Shown here one piece after another: positions 1-7,251 of a stretch of 10,773 nt of DNA (position 1 is the stretch's first letter; the number at the start of each line of letters is the position of its first letter). The notes beneath the pieces are model-generated. The model had not been told where the DNA came from and did no database searches. It was given only the letters and a program-made list of their open reading frames with translations. The position numbers and the translations under genes were made by a program. Origin of the DNA: CAYPEK01 sp964409645 (GTDB taxonomy: Bacteria > UBP15 > UBA6099). The stretch lies in the NCBI GenBank assembly GCA_964409645.1, contig CAYPEK010000131.1:1-10773 (forward strand). Direction: 5' to 3'.

Positions 1-11
1 TGGAGATCGGG

Positions 12-521
12 ATGCTGCTCCCGAAACTGTTCGCGAAGTTCGTCCCCCCGAAATCGGAGGAGGAACAGGAGCTTATAGTGCTGAAACGCAACATATCGGT
101 CAATATGAAATACAGCACGGGACCGGTCATGGGGCGCTTCTTCGACGGCCTGAAGGAGAAAAAAATCCTCGGTAACAAATGCCCGGAATGCGGGCGCATC
201 CAGCTTCCGCCGCGCGAGGTGTGCGCGGTATGCCGCGTGCGCGTGCCGGGATTAGTGGAAATAGCGCAGGAAGGCATCATAACGAGACTCGAGGACGTTT
301 ACTACGCCAGCCCGGACCCGCTCACAGGCGAGACGCGCGAGACACCGTACGGCACCATCCACGTGCAACTCGACGGTGTCCACGGTGACTGCACGTTCTG
401 GCATCTGCTGAAACCGGGTGACCTCGAAGACACTAAAGAACGCGACCGCGTCCGGGTCGTGTGGTCCGATGAACGTGTCGGGTCCATCCACGACATAGCC
501 TATTTCGAGAAAATCCGCTGA
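12..521 (+). CDS. Zn-ribbon/OB-fold (DUF35-type) acyl-CoA-associated protein
   Basis: The 169-residue product has the two-part DUF35 layout. An N-terminal rubredoxin-like zinc ribbon has Cys57-x2-Cys60 and Cys71-x2-Cys74, preceded by a helix with FFDGLKEKKILG and linked by a PPR motif. An OB-fold-like beta region follows (about 80-169). Family members lack catalytic activity of their own in known cases and act as subunits or CoA-ester-binding partners of thiolases and related acyl-CoA enzymes; BbsA of anaerobic toluene degradation is an example. The partner enzyme is not in the window and is probably to the left. A GGAG at 2-5 lies 6 nt before the ATG used. However, the frame is open to the left edge and the codon straddling the edge ends in TG, so the true start could be there or further upstream. 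The first 30 or so residues are longer than usual for the family. It likely forms an operon with the next gene, 24 nt downstream. Confidence 0.85.
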   Translation: MLLPKLFAKFVPPKSEEEQELIVLKRNISVNMKYSTGPVMGRFFDGLKEKKILGNKCPECGRIQLPPREVCAVCRVRVPGLVEIAQEGIITRLEDVYYASPDPLTGETRETPYGTIHVQLDGVHGDCTFWHLLKPGDLEDTKERDRVRVVWSDERVGSIHDIAYFEKIR

Positions 522-531
522 CCCGCGCGTG

Positions 532-538
532 AAAGGAG
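532..538 (+). promoter_or_regulatory. Ribosome-binding site of second DUF35 gene
   Basis: AAAGGAG, a strong Shine-Dalgarno match, lies 7 nt before the ATG at 546. It fixes the start of the second DUF35 gene and shows that this gene is translated independently of the first. Confidence 0.8.
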
Positions 539-545
539 CCTGAAA

Positions 546-1013
546 ATGACAAACACAAATACAAACGAACATCCCAACTGCTACGTGGTGGAAGGCAAAC
601 TCGCGCTTCCGTACCAGTACCTCGCGGGCCGCGTAGGCAGCAAGTTCATCGTCTCGCTTCGCGACAAGAAGAAGATACTCGGCGTCAAATGCGAGAAGTG
701 CGGCAAAACATTCGTTCCGCCACGCCAGACGTGCGAGCGCTGCCTGTCCGACCTCACAAAAAGCTGGGTCGAGCTTGCGGATACTGGCGAAATCACGAAC
801 TTTACCGTCGTGCGCAAAGACGACAAGCACCTGCCCCGCAAAGCGCCATTCGTCATGGCGCTGATAAAACTCGACGGCGCGGACACGCCCATGGCGCACA
901 TCGTTGAAGGCGTAGCGCCGGAGAAGGTCGAAACAGGCATGAAGGTGAAAGCGGTTTTCGCGAAAGAACCGACAAACACCATTCTCGACATCGACCACTT
1001 CGAGCCTGTGTGA
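546..1013 (+). CDS. Second Zn-ribbon/OB-fold (DUF35-type) protein
   Basis: The 155-residue protein shares the architecture of its neighbour but is clearly diverged from it. The zinc ribbon has Cys49-x2-Cys52 and Cys63-x2-Cys66, again introduced by KKKILG and containing FVPPR. An OB-fold-like region with a GEITNF strand and a conserved-looking MALIKLDGA segment covers about 75-155. Related proteins bind acyl-CoA or support thiolase, hydratase or CoA-transferase partners in the cytoplasm; the substrate cannot be told from this sequence. The stop is at 1014-1016, followed by a strong terminator, so this is the last gene of its operon. The N-terminus is Asn/Thr-rich (short ACAAA-type runs in the DNA) and looks disordered. 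Two DUF35 proteins side by side suggest either a heteromeric partner for one enzyme or two enzymes encoded upstream. Confidence 0.87.
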   Translation: MTNTNTNEHPNCYVVEGKLALPYQYLAGRVGSKFIVSLRDKKKILGVKCEKCGKTFVPPRQTCERCLSDLTKSWVELADTGEITNFTVVRKDDKHLPRKAPFVMALIKLDGADTPMAHIVEGVAPEKVETGMKVKAVFAKEPTNTILDIDHFEPV

Positions 1014-1044
1014 TAAGCGAAAGCAACTTAAAAACTGACAAATA

Positions 1045-1080
1045 AAAAACGGCCCGGAAGAAATCTTCCGGGCCGTTTTT
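1045..1080. terminator. Bidirectional intrinsic terminator
   Basis: Arms 1045-1061 and 1064-1080 are perfect reverse complements over 17 nt, including the flanking A and T runs. The core is a GC-rich stem (CGGCCCGGAAGA) with a very short nominal loop, so the innermost pairs will open. The T run on the plus strand terminates the DUF35 operon. The A run on the left becomes a U run on the minus strand, so the same hairpin can end the long leftward arg-ruvB-envelope unit, whose last stop lies about 20 nt away. Confidence 0.93.
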
Positions 1081-1101
1081 ATATTTCGGAACAATTCCTT
1101 T

Positions 1102-3090
1102 TTATTTCGACTGTTCCTCCGGGGCGGGTGTCTGCGTAGGTGCCGGCGGAGTCTGAGGCGCCGGGGGCGGTGTTGTCGCCGGTTTAGTCGCCGGGGCGCT
1201 CTTCTGTGTTGTTGTTTTCGTTGCAGCGGTTGTCTTCTGTGCAGCCTGTTGCTTTTTGTCGCCACCGACCACAAACGAGCCCGAGCCGATGACTTTCATC
1301 GGAACCGCTCCGGTCTTCTGTCCCGCTGCGGCGGGTTTCTGCTGCTGGGCGTCTTTTTCCTGAATCTGAACCGGCTGCGACTTCTGGACAGGCTGAGCTT
1401 GAACCGGCGCCGCTTGTTGCTGTGCCGCGGCTTCCTGTGCCGCTCTCTCTTTCTCGGCCGCATCGATTTCTGCGAGAAGTTCCTCAGCATCCTTGAGGGC
1501 TTTTTTCGCTTTTTCGCTCTTGTAACCGGTCAATCCGGCCTTGATCTGTTCGAGCTGCGGTTTGTTCCCGGCAGCCGATGTGTCCAGCGCGTCCGCGTAG
1601 TTCTCTATAGCCACATTGTGATCGCCAAGCGACTTTGCAAGGTCCGCAAGCGCGAGGAAAATCAACGGATCATAAACGCTGCTGGCAACCGCGATTTCCT
1701 TTGCCTCTTTAAGTTCGCGTTCCGCTTCTTTCAGATACTTGTTATCGTCCTTGGCTTTCTTGCCTTCTTTAACTGCTTCTTCTTTCGCGACCTGCTCTTT
1801 CGCCGCTTCGTACGGGTTGCTCTCCGTCTTCTTTGTTACGGCTTCGCCGTTTTTCATCTTGTAGATGTTTGCGAGTTCGTAATGAGGCCACGGATTGCCT
1901 GTTTCCACCGCGGCGGCCTTCTCGTAGAGTTTTATCGCTTCGTCCGGATTCGCGGTCTTAGCGGTCGGATCGAACATTGCCTTGTATAGATAACGATATG
2001 CCTTCATTTCCGGGTTGATCTCGACGATCTTGTGTTTTCCGCCCTCCCGTTCCTTCTTAAGCCACTCGCTCGCGATCTGCTCCTTGGGTTTGATCCGTAT
2101 CAGAATCTGCGCCGCGGCAAACGCCTCGTATTCCTTCTTTATCTGATCGTCAGATACTTTCAGCGTCTCGTCGCCTTTGCTTTCTCTGATTTGTTTGATG
2201 ATTCCGGGTTTTGCGGCTTCGAACTCGGGGCCTTTCGCCTCGCGTTTCGCGCCAAGCAGCAGGATGTGGTAACCGTCGTCGGCAAGAACCGGTTTCGGTG
2301 AAACCTGACCGGGTTGGAGCGCGAACGCCGCGTCCTCGACCGGTTTAGAAAGAACTCCGCGCTTCAGCCAGCCGAGACTTCCTCCGTTGTTCTTCGTGGC
2401 TTCGTCGTCAGAAAACTCCCGCGCCACGTTTGCGAACGGTTCGCCGGCATTTAGTTTTTTGAGTACGTCCTCAGCTTTTTTCAGCGCATTTTTTTCTTCA
2501 GATTTCTTCTTGTCCGCTGCAATCGCGTCGATCGCTTTTGCCTGCAGAACTTCGCGTTTGATTGCCGTCTTGAAAAGATCGTATGTCAGCCCCTGCCGCG
2601 AGAGGATTTCCTTGAACTGTTTCTCGCGCTCGTTTTTCGCCAGAACCTTCTTCAGGCCGGTCTCTTCGGTCGCCGGGCCGATGTAAAAGTTCATCTCCTG
2701 TTCGATCCGCTTGTTGACTTCGGCGCTGTCCGCTTTCAAGCCGCGTTTTGCCGCTTCCTCGAGCAAAAGCTGCTGCGTGATCATCATCTCCATCACCTGC
2801 GACTTCACCATCATGATCGCTTGATACGAGTCGATCTTCATGTTGTACATCATCTCGTAGTTGCGCTTCAGCTTCATGTATTCAAAGTTAAAAATATCGA
2901 GGCTGACTTTTTTGCCGTCAACGCTGACAACGGAATCCGGCACGTCGTATTTGAATGCCTTTCCGCCGGCCGGGTTCGACTTCTTCCCCATGTAATACGA
3001 GCCATATCCGTAGAAAATGCTGATCCCGAATATGATCGCGAACCCCCAGATGATCAGATGCGTTTTCTTCCTGATTTGTGTGATCCACAT
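1102..3090 (-). CDS. SurA/PpiD-like membrane-anchored peptidyl-prolyl isomerase with TPR-like region and Pro/Ala/Gln tail
   Basis: The 662-residue protein has a short basic N-terminus and one transmembrane segment (about 11-33), so the rest is predicted periplasmic. A SurA_N-like chaperone region follows (about 53-185: a VDGKKVSLDIFNFEY strand-helix start, then long helices). A parvulin-type rotamase region covers about 202-281, with the family landmarks AGEPFANVAREFSDD, GGSLGW and DDGYHILLL. Two helix-turn-helix stretches resemble TPRs (about 382-412 and 473-505). The tail (about 545-662) is rich in Ala, Gln, Lys, Thr and Pro. PpiD/SurA proteins help fold outer-membrane proteins, which fits this layout. 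The first parvulin strand, usually carrying a His (ARHIL-like), is not recognisable before the domain; a similar AAQILIRI segment comes after it. Isomerase activity is therefore uncertain and a chaperone role more likely. AAGGAG lies 9 nt before the ATG. It is the last gene of the leftward unit. Confidence 0.85.
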   Translation of the reverse strand: MWITQIRKKTHLIIWGFAIIFGISIFYGYGSYYMGKKSNPAGGKAFKYDVPDSVVSVDGKKVSLDIFNFEYMKLKRNYEMMYNMKIDSYQAIMMVKSQVMEMMITQQLLLEEAAKRGLKADSAEVNKRIEQEMNFYIGPATEETGLKKVLAKNEREKQFKEILSRQGLTYDLFKTAIKREVLQAKAIDAIAADKKKSEEKNALKKAEDVLKKLNAGEPFANVAREFSDDEATKNNGGSLGWLKRGVLSKPVEDAAFALQPGQVSPKPVLADDGYHILLLGAKREAKGPEFEAAKPGIIKQIRESKGDETLKVSDDQIKKEYEAFAAAQILIRIKPKEQIASEWLKKEREGGKHKIVEINPEMKAYRYLYKAMFDPTAKTANPDEAIKLYEKAAAVETGNPWPHYELANIYKMKNGEAVTKKTESNPYEAAKEQVAKEEAVKEGKKAKDDNKYLKEAERELKEAKEIAVASSVYDPLIFLALADLAKSLGDHNVAIENYADALDTSAAGNKPQLEQIKAGLTGYKSEKAKKALKDAEELLAEIDAAEKERAAQEAAAQQQAAPVQAQPVQKSQPVQIQEKDAQQQKPAAAGQKTGAVPMKVIGSGSFVVGGDKKQQAAQKTTAATKTTTQKSAPATKPATTPPPAPQTPPAPTQTPAPEEQSK

Positions 3091-3130
3091 GCCGAATCGC
3101 TCCTTATGTTGTATGCGCGCGCTTAACTTT

Positions 3131-3940
3131 TCAAAGTTTGACCGGCCGGGCGGTGATCTGCCCGGGCGTCAGTTTCGCGCCCGTTTTTATTCCATGCCAT
3201 CTTATCTCGCGCTTGAACTGATAGTCGCCCTTCATTTTGGGTCTCAGTTCAAGTACCTGTTTCACGAGCATGAAGCTCTTGCCGTCTATGTATGTCGTGT
3301 TTCTCATAAGATCGTCCTGCAGCGTCAGAACGTATTGCCCTGTCTCCGGGAAATACTGGACTTTCTTTTTTGTGGTCTTCATTTCAACTAAATCCAAAAG
3401 TTCGCCGACGAACTTATGCAACTCCACAAATGGGATATCCGCCGCTCTCGGGTCTTTTTCTCCAATAACCATACGGCCGGCAGGTTTGTACACCGTGAAT
3501 TTGTATTCGCCCTTCTCGTCTTTCGCATAAACGACGATCGTTCTTTTGTGATATCCGTCGAGCGCCGTCATTCTCATCATCCAATCAAGAGACGCCGGGT
3601 TCGATTTAAGGTATGCCAATTCGAATTTATCGTTGAATTTATCCTGATGTTTGTTCGTTGCCTTCATCTGAATCTGATTCATATCGAACCGGACCGTGTA
3701 GGAATTGATTCCTGAGTACGCCGAAACTACTTTTTCGATTAGGTCCTCTGCCTTTTTGATGACGGCAGGCGCTTGCTGCTCTGCTGCAACCGGCGCCGTC
3801 GCTGCCGCCGGTGATGCGGACTGAATCTTTGCCGGAGCGGGTTTCGCTGCCGCCGCAGGCTGTTTCTGCTGTGCCACGGCTACGAAGCAGATTCCCGCCG
3901 CCGCCAGCGCTATCATCAGTGTTCTCGATAGTTTTTTCAT
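3131..3940 (-). CDS. Secreted protein, LolA-like/DUF1571-like, function unknown
   Basis: This 269-residue protein begins with a typical Sec signal peptide (MKK, a hydrophobic stretch to about 21, AVA|QQ cleavage near 23). It lacks a proper lipobox: the Cys at 18 is preceded by Ile. A low-complexity Ala/Pro/Gln/Lys linker follows (about 24-60). The folded part (about 60-269) alternates charged strands: YTVRFDMNQIQ, ELAYLKSNPASLDW, RTIVVYAK, VYKPAGRMVIG, QYVLTLQDD, TYIDGKSFMLVKQVLEL. That pattern (strand, lipid-like 'carrier' sheet, 'IDGKSFMLVKQ' hairpin) resembles the LolA/LppX fold and DUF1571 proteins, which carry lipid or lipoprotein in the periplasm. The match is by eye only and the function is inferred. 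It lies 24 nt after ruvB and 40 nt before the foldase gene, so it is probably co-transcribed with both. No Shine-Dalgarno is visible before the ATG; translation may be weak or coupled to ruvB. Confidence 0.6.
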   Translation of the reverse strand: MKKLSRTLMIALAAAGICFVAVAQQKQPAAAAKPAPAKIQSASPAAATAPVAAEQQAPAVIKKAEDLIEKVVSAYSGINSYTVRFDMNQIQMKATNKHQDKFNDKFELAYLKSNPASLDWMMRMTALDGYHKRTIVVYAKDEKGEYKFTVYKPAGRMVIGEKDPRAADIPFVELHKFVGELLDLVEMKTTKKKVQYFPETGQYVLTLQDDLMRNTTYIDGKSFMLVKQVLELRPKMKGDYQFKREIRWHGIKTGAKLTPGQITARPVKL

Positions 3941-3964
3941 TTATGATCGACGGTTGCCGGAGTA

Positions 3965-5002
3965 TCAGCTAAATAAATCCGGATGCCGTTTCTCCTTTCC
4001 TCGTTCAATTTTCAAATGCTCGTATGCAAGATCCGTCGCAACCCGGCCGCGCGGCGTCCGCTGTATGAAGCCGAGTTTCGCAAGATATGGTTCGTAAACA
4101 TCGTTTATCGTGTCCTGTTCCTCACTCACGACTGCCGCAAGTGTGTCCAACCCAACGGGGCCGCCGCCGAACTTCATTATTATAGTTTCCAGAATTAAGC
4201 GGTCCATTTTCTCTAATCCGACAGAATCTATGTCGAGCATGTCGAGCGCCTCGCAGGTCGCCGCAAGCGTAATTACGCCTCCACCGCTGACCTGAGCGAA
4301 GTCCCGCACGCGTTTTAGCAGCCTGTTCGCCACGCGGGGTGTGCCGCGTGCGCGCCGGGCGAGTTCCGCCGCCGCGGGCTTTTCCGTCTCCACTCCGAGT
4401 ACGCGCGACGCGCGCGCGATGATCTCTTCGAGCTCGCCGTCTTCGTAGAAATCTATGCGGTGAGTGATTCCAAACCGGTCGCGGAGGGGTGACGTGAGGA
4501 GCGCCGCGCGGGTTGTTGCACCCACGAGCGTAAATTGCGGCACGTCCAGCTTTATCGTGCGCGCGCTCGGTCCCTCCCCTATGATGATGTCGATCTTGAA
4601 ATCCTCCATCGCCGGATAAAGCGTCTCCTCGACGATCCGGTTCAGCCTGTGGACTTCATCTATGAAAAGGACTGCGTTTTCGCTGAGATTGGTCAGAATC
4701 GCCGCTAGGTCGCCCGAGCGCTCTATTGCAGGGCCTGACGTTGCAGTGATGTTCACGCCGAGCTCGTTTGCGATTATGTGCGCAAGAGTAGTCTTTCCCA
4801 GCCCGGGCGGCCCGTGCAGCAGAACGTGGTCGAGCGGTTCGCCGCGCTGAACCGCCGCGCGGATCGAGATGTCGAGGTTCTTCTTCACCTGCTGCTGGCC
4901 GATGTATTCGTCGAGACGCGAAGGCCGCAGCGTCATCTCCGCGCGTTCTTCTTCGGTCTTGATCCCCGACACTATTCTCTGCGGTTTCTTGTCGTCCTGC
5001 AT
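3965..5002 (-). CDS. ruvB: Holliday junction branch migration ATPase RuvB
   Basis: The 345-residue protein is full length for RuvB, the hexameric AAA+ motor that works with RuvA to migrate Holliday junctions in recombinational repair. Motifs seen: Walker A GPPGLGKT (64-71), Walker B FIDEVHRL (113-120), sensor 1 TTRA (163-166), arginine-finger segment SPLRDRFG with Arg174, and sensor 2 GTPRVANRLL with Arg223. The C-terminal winged-helix domain (about 260-330) ends in the typical QRTPRGRVAT segment. GGAG at 5009-5012 lies 6 nt before the ATG, supporting this start. It follows argF by 25 nt. No ruvA or ruvC is adjacent, unlike the common ruvABC grouping, so it seems to be carried along in the arginine unit. 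All key residues are present. Confidence 0.97.
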   Translation of the reverse strand: MQDDKKPQRIVSGIKTEEERAEMTLRPSRLDEYIGQQQVKKNLDISIRAAVQRGEPLDHVLLHGPPGLGKTTLAHIIANELGVNITATSGPAIERSGDLAAILTNLSENAVLFIDEVHRLNRIVEETLYPAMEDFKIDIIIGEGPSARTIKLDVPQFTLVGATTRAALLTSPLRDRFGITHRIDFYEDGELEEIIARASRVLGVETEKPAAAELARRARGTPRVANRLLKRVRDFAQVSGGGVITLAATCEALDMLDIDSVGLEKMDRLILETIIMKFGGGPVGLDTLAAVVSEEQDTINDVYEPYLAKLGFIQRTPRGRVATDLAYEHLKIERGKEKRHPDLFS

Positions 5003-5027
5003 TCCGGTCTCCGGCTGCGGCGCTGCT

Positions 5028-5975
5028 TCAGTCGCCGATCAGCAACGCCATCACGGCCTTCTGCGCGTGCAGCCTGTTTTCCGCCTGATCTATGATTATG
5101 GAGTTGCCTCCGTCGATCACTTCCTCGTGAACTTCTTCGCCCCTGTGCGCGGGCATGTCGTGCATGAAAACGACGTCGTTCGGGGCGCCGGACATCATTT
5201 TCGCGTCCACCATGTAGCCGGCGAACGCCGCCTTCCGCTCCACAGCCTCCGCCTCGTCGCCCATGCTGATCCACACATCCGTATAAACGACATTCGCGTC
5301 CTTTACGGCGTCCGACGGTTTCTCGAACACTTCGATGGTGACGCCCTTCTTTTTTGCGTCCGCTTCGGCTTCCGCGAGCAGGTCCGCCGCGGGCTGATAG
5401 CCTTTCGGACAGCCGAGCGCGATGCTTATGCCGACTTTCGAGCAGATCGTTATCAGCGACGCGGCAACATTGTTCGCGGCGTCCCCGATGTACGCGAGTT
5501 TGAGGCCCTTTCCGCGGCCCTTGTGCTCGTAAATCGTCTGCAGGTCCGCAAGCGCCTGACATGGATGGTCCATATCGCAGAGCGCGTTGATTACAGGCAC
5601 ATCCGCCCATTTCGCCATCTCCGCGACGTCGGCGTGCCTGAATGCGCGGTACACCACTCCGTCCACGTATCTCGAAAGCACGCGCGCGGAGTCCTTCATC
5701 GGCTCGCCCCGCTCGGTGTGCGTCGTCGAGGAGTTCATGAACAGCGGCTGACCGCCGAGTTGCTTTATGCCAACCTCGAACGAGACGCGCGTGCGAAGCG
5801 AGTGCTTCTCGAAATAAAGCGCGACCGCCATGTCCGCGAGCGGTTTCGCCGCGTTGCGGCCCGTCCGTTTCAGTTCTTCCTTCATCGAAATCGAGAGATC
5901 GATGATCTCTATGATCTCGTCTCCCGTGAAGTCGCGTAGCGTCAGAAGATCCCGTCCTTTTAGCCCGCTGCTCAT
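5028..5975 (-). CDS. argF: Ornithine carbamoyltransferase
   Basis: ArgF joins carbamoyl phosphate to ornithine to give citrulline in arginine synthesis. The 315-residue protein has the carbamoyl-phosphate loop as SLRTR (59-63; often STRTR), HPCQALADL (137-145) and the ornithine-loop signature DVWISMGDE (233-241), which favours ornithine over acetyl- or succinylornithine as substrate. The motif usually written HCLP is HDMP here (272-275), so Asp273 replaces the Cys that contacts substrate in E. coli. It is in an intact reading frame and otherwise well conserved. A GTG at 5981 is in frame, but its spacing from AAGGGGG (5983-5989) would be 1 nt. The ATG at 5975 has 7 nt spacing and overlaps the argD stop as ATGA, so it is preferred and implies translational coupling. 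Confidence 0.95.
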   Translation of the reverse strand: MSSGLKGRDLLTLRDFTGDEIIEIIDLSISMKEELKRTGRNAAKPLADMAVALYFEKHSLRTRVSFEVGIKQLGGQPLFMNSSTTHTERGEPMKDSARVLSRYVDGVVYRAFRHADVAEMAKWADVPVINALCDMDHPCQALADLQTIYEHKGRGKGLKLAYIGDAANNVAASLITICSKVGISIALGCPKGYQPAADLLAEAEADAKKKGVTIEVFEKPSDAVKDANVVYTDVWISMGDEAEAVERKAAFAGYMVDAKMMSGAPNDVVFMHDMPAHRGEEVHEEVIDGGNSIIIDQAENRLHAQKAVMALLIGD

Positions 5976-7186
5976 TTGCACGCCCCCTTGCCGCCTCTCG
6001 ACTTTTCAAGAAATTCGGCAAACAGCCGGACGAAAACGTCCGCCTGCTTCTCCGTAGTCGTGTATGGCGGTAATATGCGAATGATGTTCTTTCTGATGGC
6101 GTTGATGAGCATTCCACGCTCGCGGAAGAACCCGGCCGCTTCGGGAGCGTCGCCGTCGAATTCGACTCCGATCATCAGGCCCTTTCCGCGTATTTCCTTA
6201 ATTTCGGGATACTTCTTCTTCAGTTCGCCGAGCCGGCTTGTTATGTAGTTGCCGATCCGCGTCGCGTTTTCGAGCAGCCCGCGGGACTCGATTTCGTCGA
6301 GGACCGCGAGGCCCGCCGCGCAAACCACCGGACCCGCCCCGAACGTCGTCGCGTGCGTGCCCGGAACGAACGCCTCCGCAACCTTCCCCCGCGCCATCAT
6401 AGCGCCCAGCGGCAGACCGCCGCCGATCGCCTTCGCGATGGTGATCACGTCCGGCTTCACCCGGTAGTGCTCGTAAGCAAACCATTTTCCCGTGCGGCCG
6501 AGCCCGCACTGCACTTCGTCGAATATGAGCTGGATGCCGTGCTTTTTGCGTAGCGCGTCCAGCCCGCGCATGAATTTCGGGGCCGCCGGGTAAACGCCCG
6601 CCTCGCCCTGTATCGGCTCGATCATGATCGCGGCCGTCTTCTTCGTGATCAGCTTTTCCACCGACTTGAGATCGTTGAATTCCGCGTGCTTGAAACCCGG
6701 CATCGCGGGGTCGAAGCCCTGCTTGTACAGCGCGGTGCCCGTCGCCGCGAGCGTCCCGAGCGTCCGGCCGTGAAACGCGTGGTTGAAGCATATAATCTCG
6801 TACCGGCCGTCCTTCAGAATTTCCGAGTGATACCTGCGCACTATTTTTATCGCCGCCTCATTCGCCTCCGCCCCGCTGTTCGAGAAAAACACCTTGTCCA
6901 TCTTCGCGAGCTCGGTCAGGCGCTCCGCGAGCAGAAGCATCGGTTCCGTATAATACAAATTAGACACATGAGACAGCGTTTTGATCTGTTTCGACACCGC
7001 CGCCGCCACCCGCGCGTTGCAATGTCCGAGCGAATTGACCGCGAGTCCGGTCAGGAAATCGAGGTAGCGCTTCCCCTCGGAGTCGTAAACGTAAGCGCCG
7101 CGTCCGCGCACTATCAGAACCGGCGTCCGCCTGTATGTGATGAAAACATTTTTCTTTTCTTTTTCGACAGCTTCCTTCAGTTTCAC
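5972..7186 (-). CDS. argD: Acetylornithine aminotransferase (class III PLP enzyme)
   Basis: ArgD transfers an amino group from glutamate to N-acetylglutamate semialdehyde, giving N-acetylornithine. The 404-residue protein carries class III aminotransferase motifs: NSGAEANEAA (103-112, PLP phosphate), NHAFHGRT (135-142, ring-stacking region), LIFDEVQCGLGRTG with Asp223 pairing the pyridine nitrogen, and TIAKAIGGGLPLG with the Schiff-base Lys252 (Lys255 in E. coli). The frame continues upstream to a TTG at 7294, but that extension is Arg/Gly-rich, unlike the family, and crosses a terminator. The GTG at 7184-7186 starts KLKEAVEKEKKNVF, matches usual ArgD length and has GGAAGG 7 nt upstream. Some ArgD proteins also act on succinyl-diaminopimelate for lysine; that cannot be judged here. 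Its stop overlaps the argF start. Confidence 0.94.
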   Translation of the reverse strand: MKLKEAVEKEKKNVFITYRRTPVLIVRGRGAYVYDSEGKRYLDFLTGLAVNSLGHCNARVAAAVSKQIKTLSHVSNLYYTEPMLLLAERLTELAKMDKVFFSNSGAEANEAAIKIVRRYHSEILKDGRYEIICFNHAFHGRTLGTLAATGTALYKQGFDPAMPGFKHAEFNDLKSVEKLITKKTAAIMIEPIQGEAGVYPAAPKFMRGLDALRKKHGIQLIFDEVQCGLGRTGKWFAYEHYRVKPDVITIAKAIGGGLPLGAMMARGKVAEAFVPGTHATTFGAGPVVCAAGLAVLDEIESRGLLENATRIGNYITSRLGELKKKYPEIKEIRGKGLMIGVEFDGDAPEAAGFFRERGMLINAIRKNIIRILPPYTTTEKQADVFVRLFAEFLEKSRGGKGACK

Positions 7187-7193
7187 CGTTTTA

Positions 7194-7199
7194 CCTTCC
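7194..7199 (-). promoter_or_regulatory. Ribosome-binding site deciding the argD GTG start
   Basis: GGAAGG on the minus strand lies 7 nt before the GTG at 7184-7186. Its first G is also the last base of a GC-rich hairpin (arms 7208-7212 and 7199-7203, CGGA loop), so folding of that hairpin may affect access to this site. Confidence 0.65.
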
Positions 7200-7204
7200 G
7201 GCCT

Positions 7205-7237
7205 CCGGGCCGCCGGGCCAAACCGTCTGCCCGGTTT
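7205..7237 (-). promoter_or_regulatory. Structured argD leader with mutually exclusive hairpins (putative)
   Basis: Read on the minus strand, AAACCG (7232-7237) can pair with CGGTTT (7220-7225) across a 6-nt loop. Alternatively, CCGGGC (7229-7234), which overlaps the first arm, can pair with GCCCGG at 7213-7218 or with a second GCCCGG at 7205-7210. The last choice would break the small hairpin abutting the argD ribosome-binding site. A direct repeat CGAAACC occurs at 7242-7248 and 7233-7239. No clear sigma-70 promoter is visible in this GC-rich stretch. Regulation is inferred; in GC-rich DNA such pairings can arise by chance. Confidence 0.4.
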
Positions 7238-7251
7238 CGTTGGTTTCGCCG

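Noticed and set aside
252..1274. A 340-codon minus-strand open frame opposite the DUF35 genes
   Set aside because: It is very rich in Arg and His, has no recognisable domain, runs antisense to two well-supported genes and crosses the strong terminator.
4869..5939. A 356-codon plus-strand open frame opposite ruvB/argF
   Set aside because: It is antisense to two conserved genes, Arg/Val/His-rich without motifs, and has no ribosome-binding site I can support.
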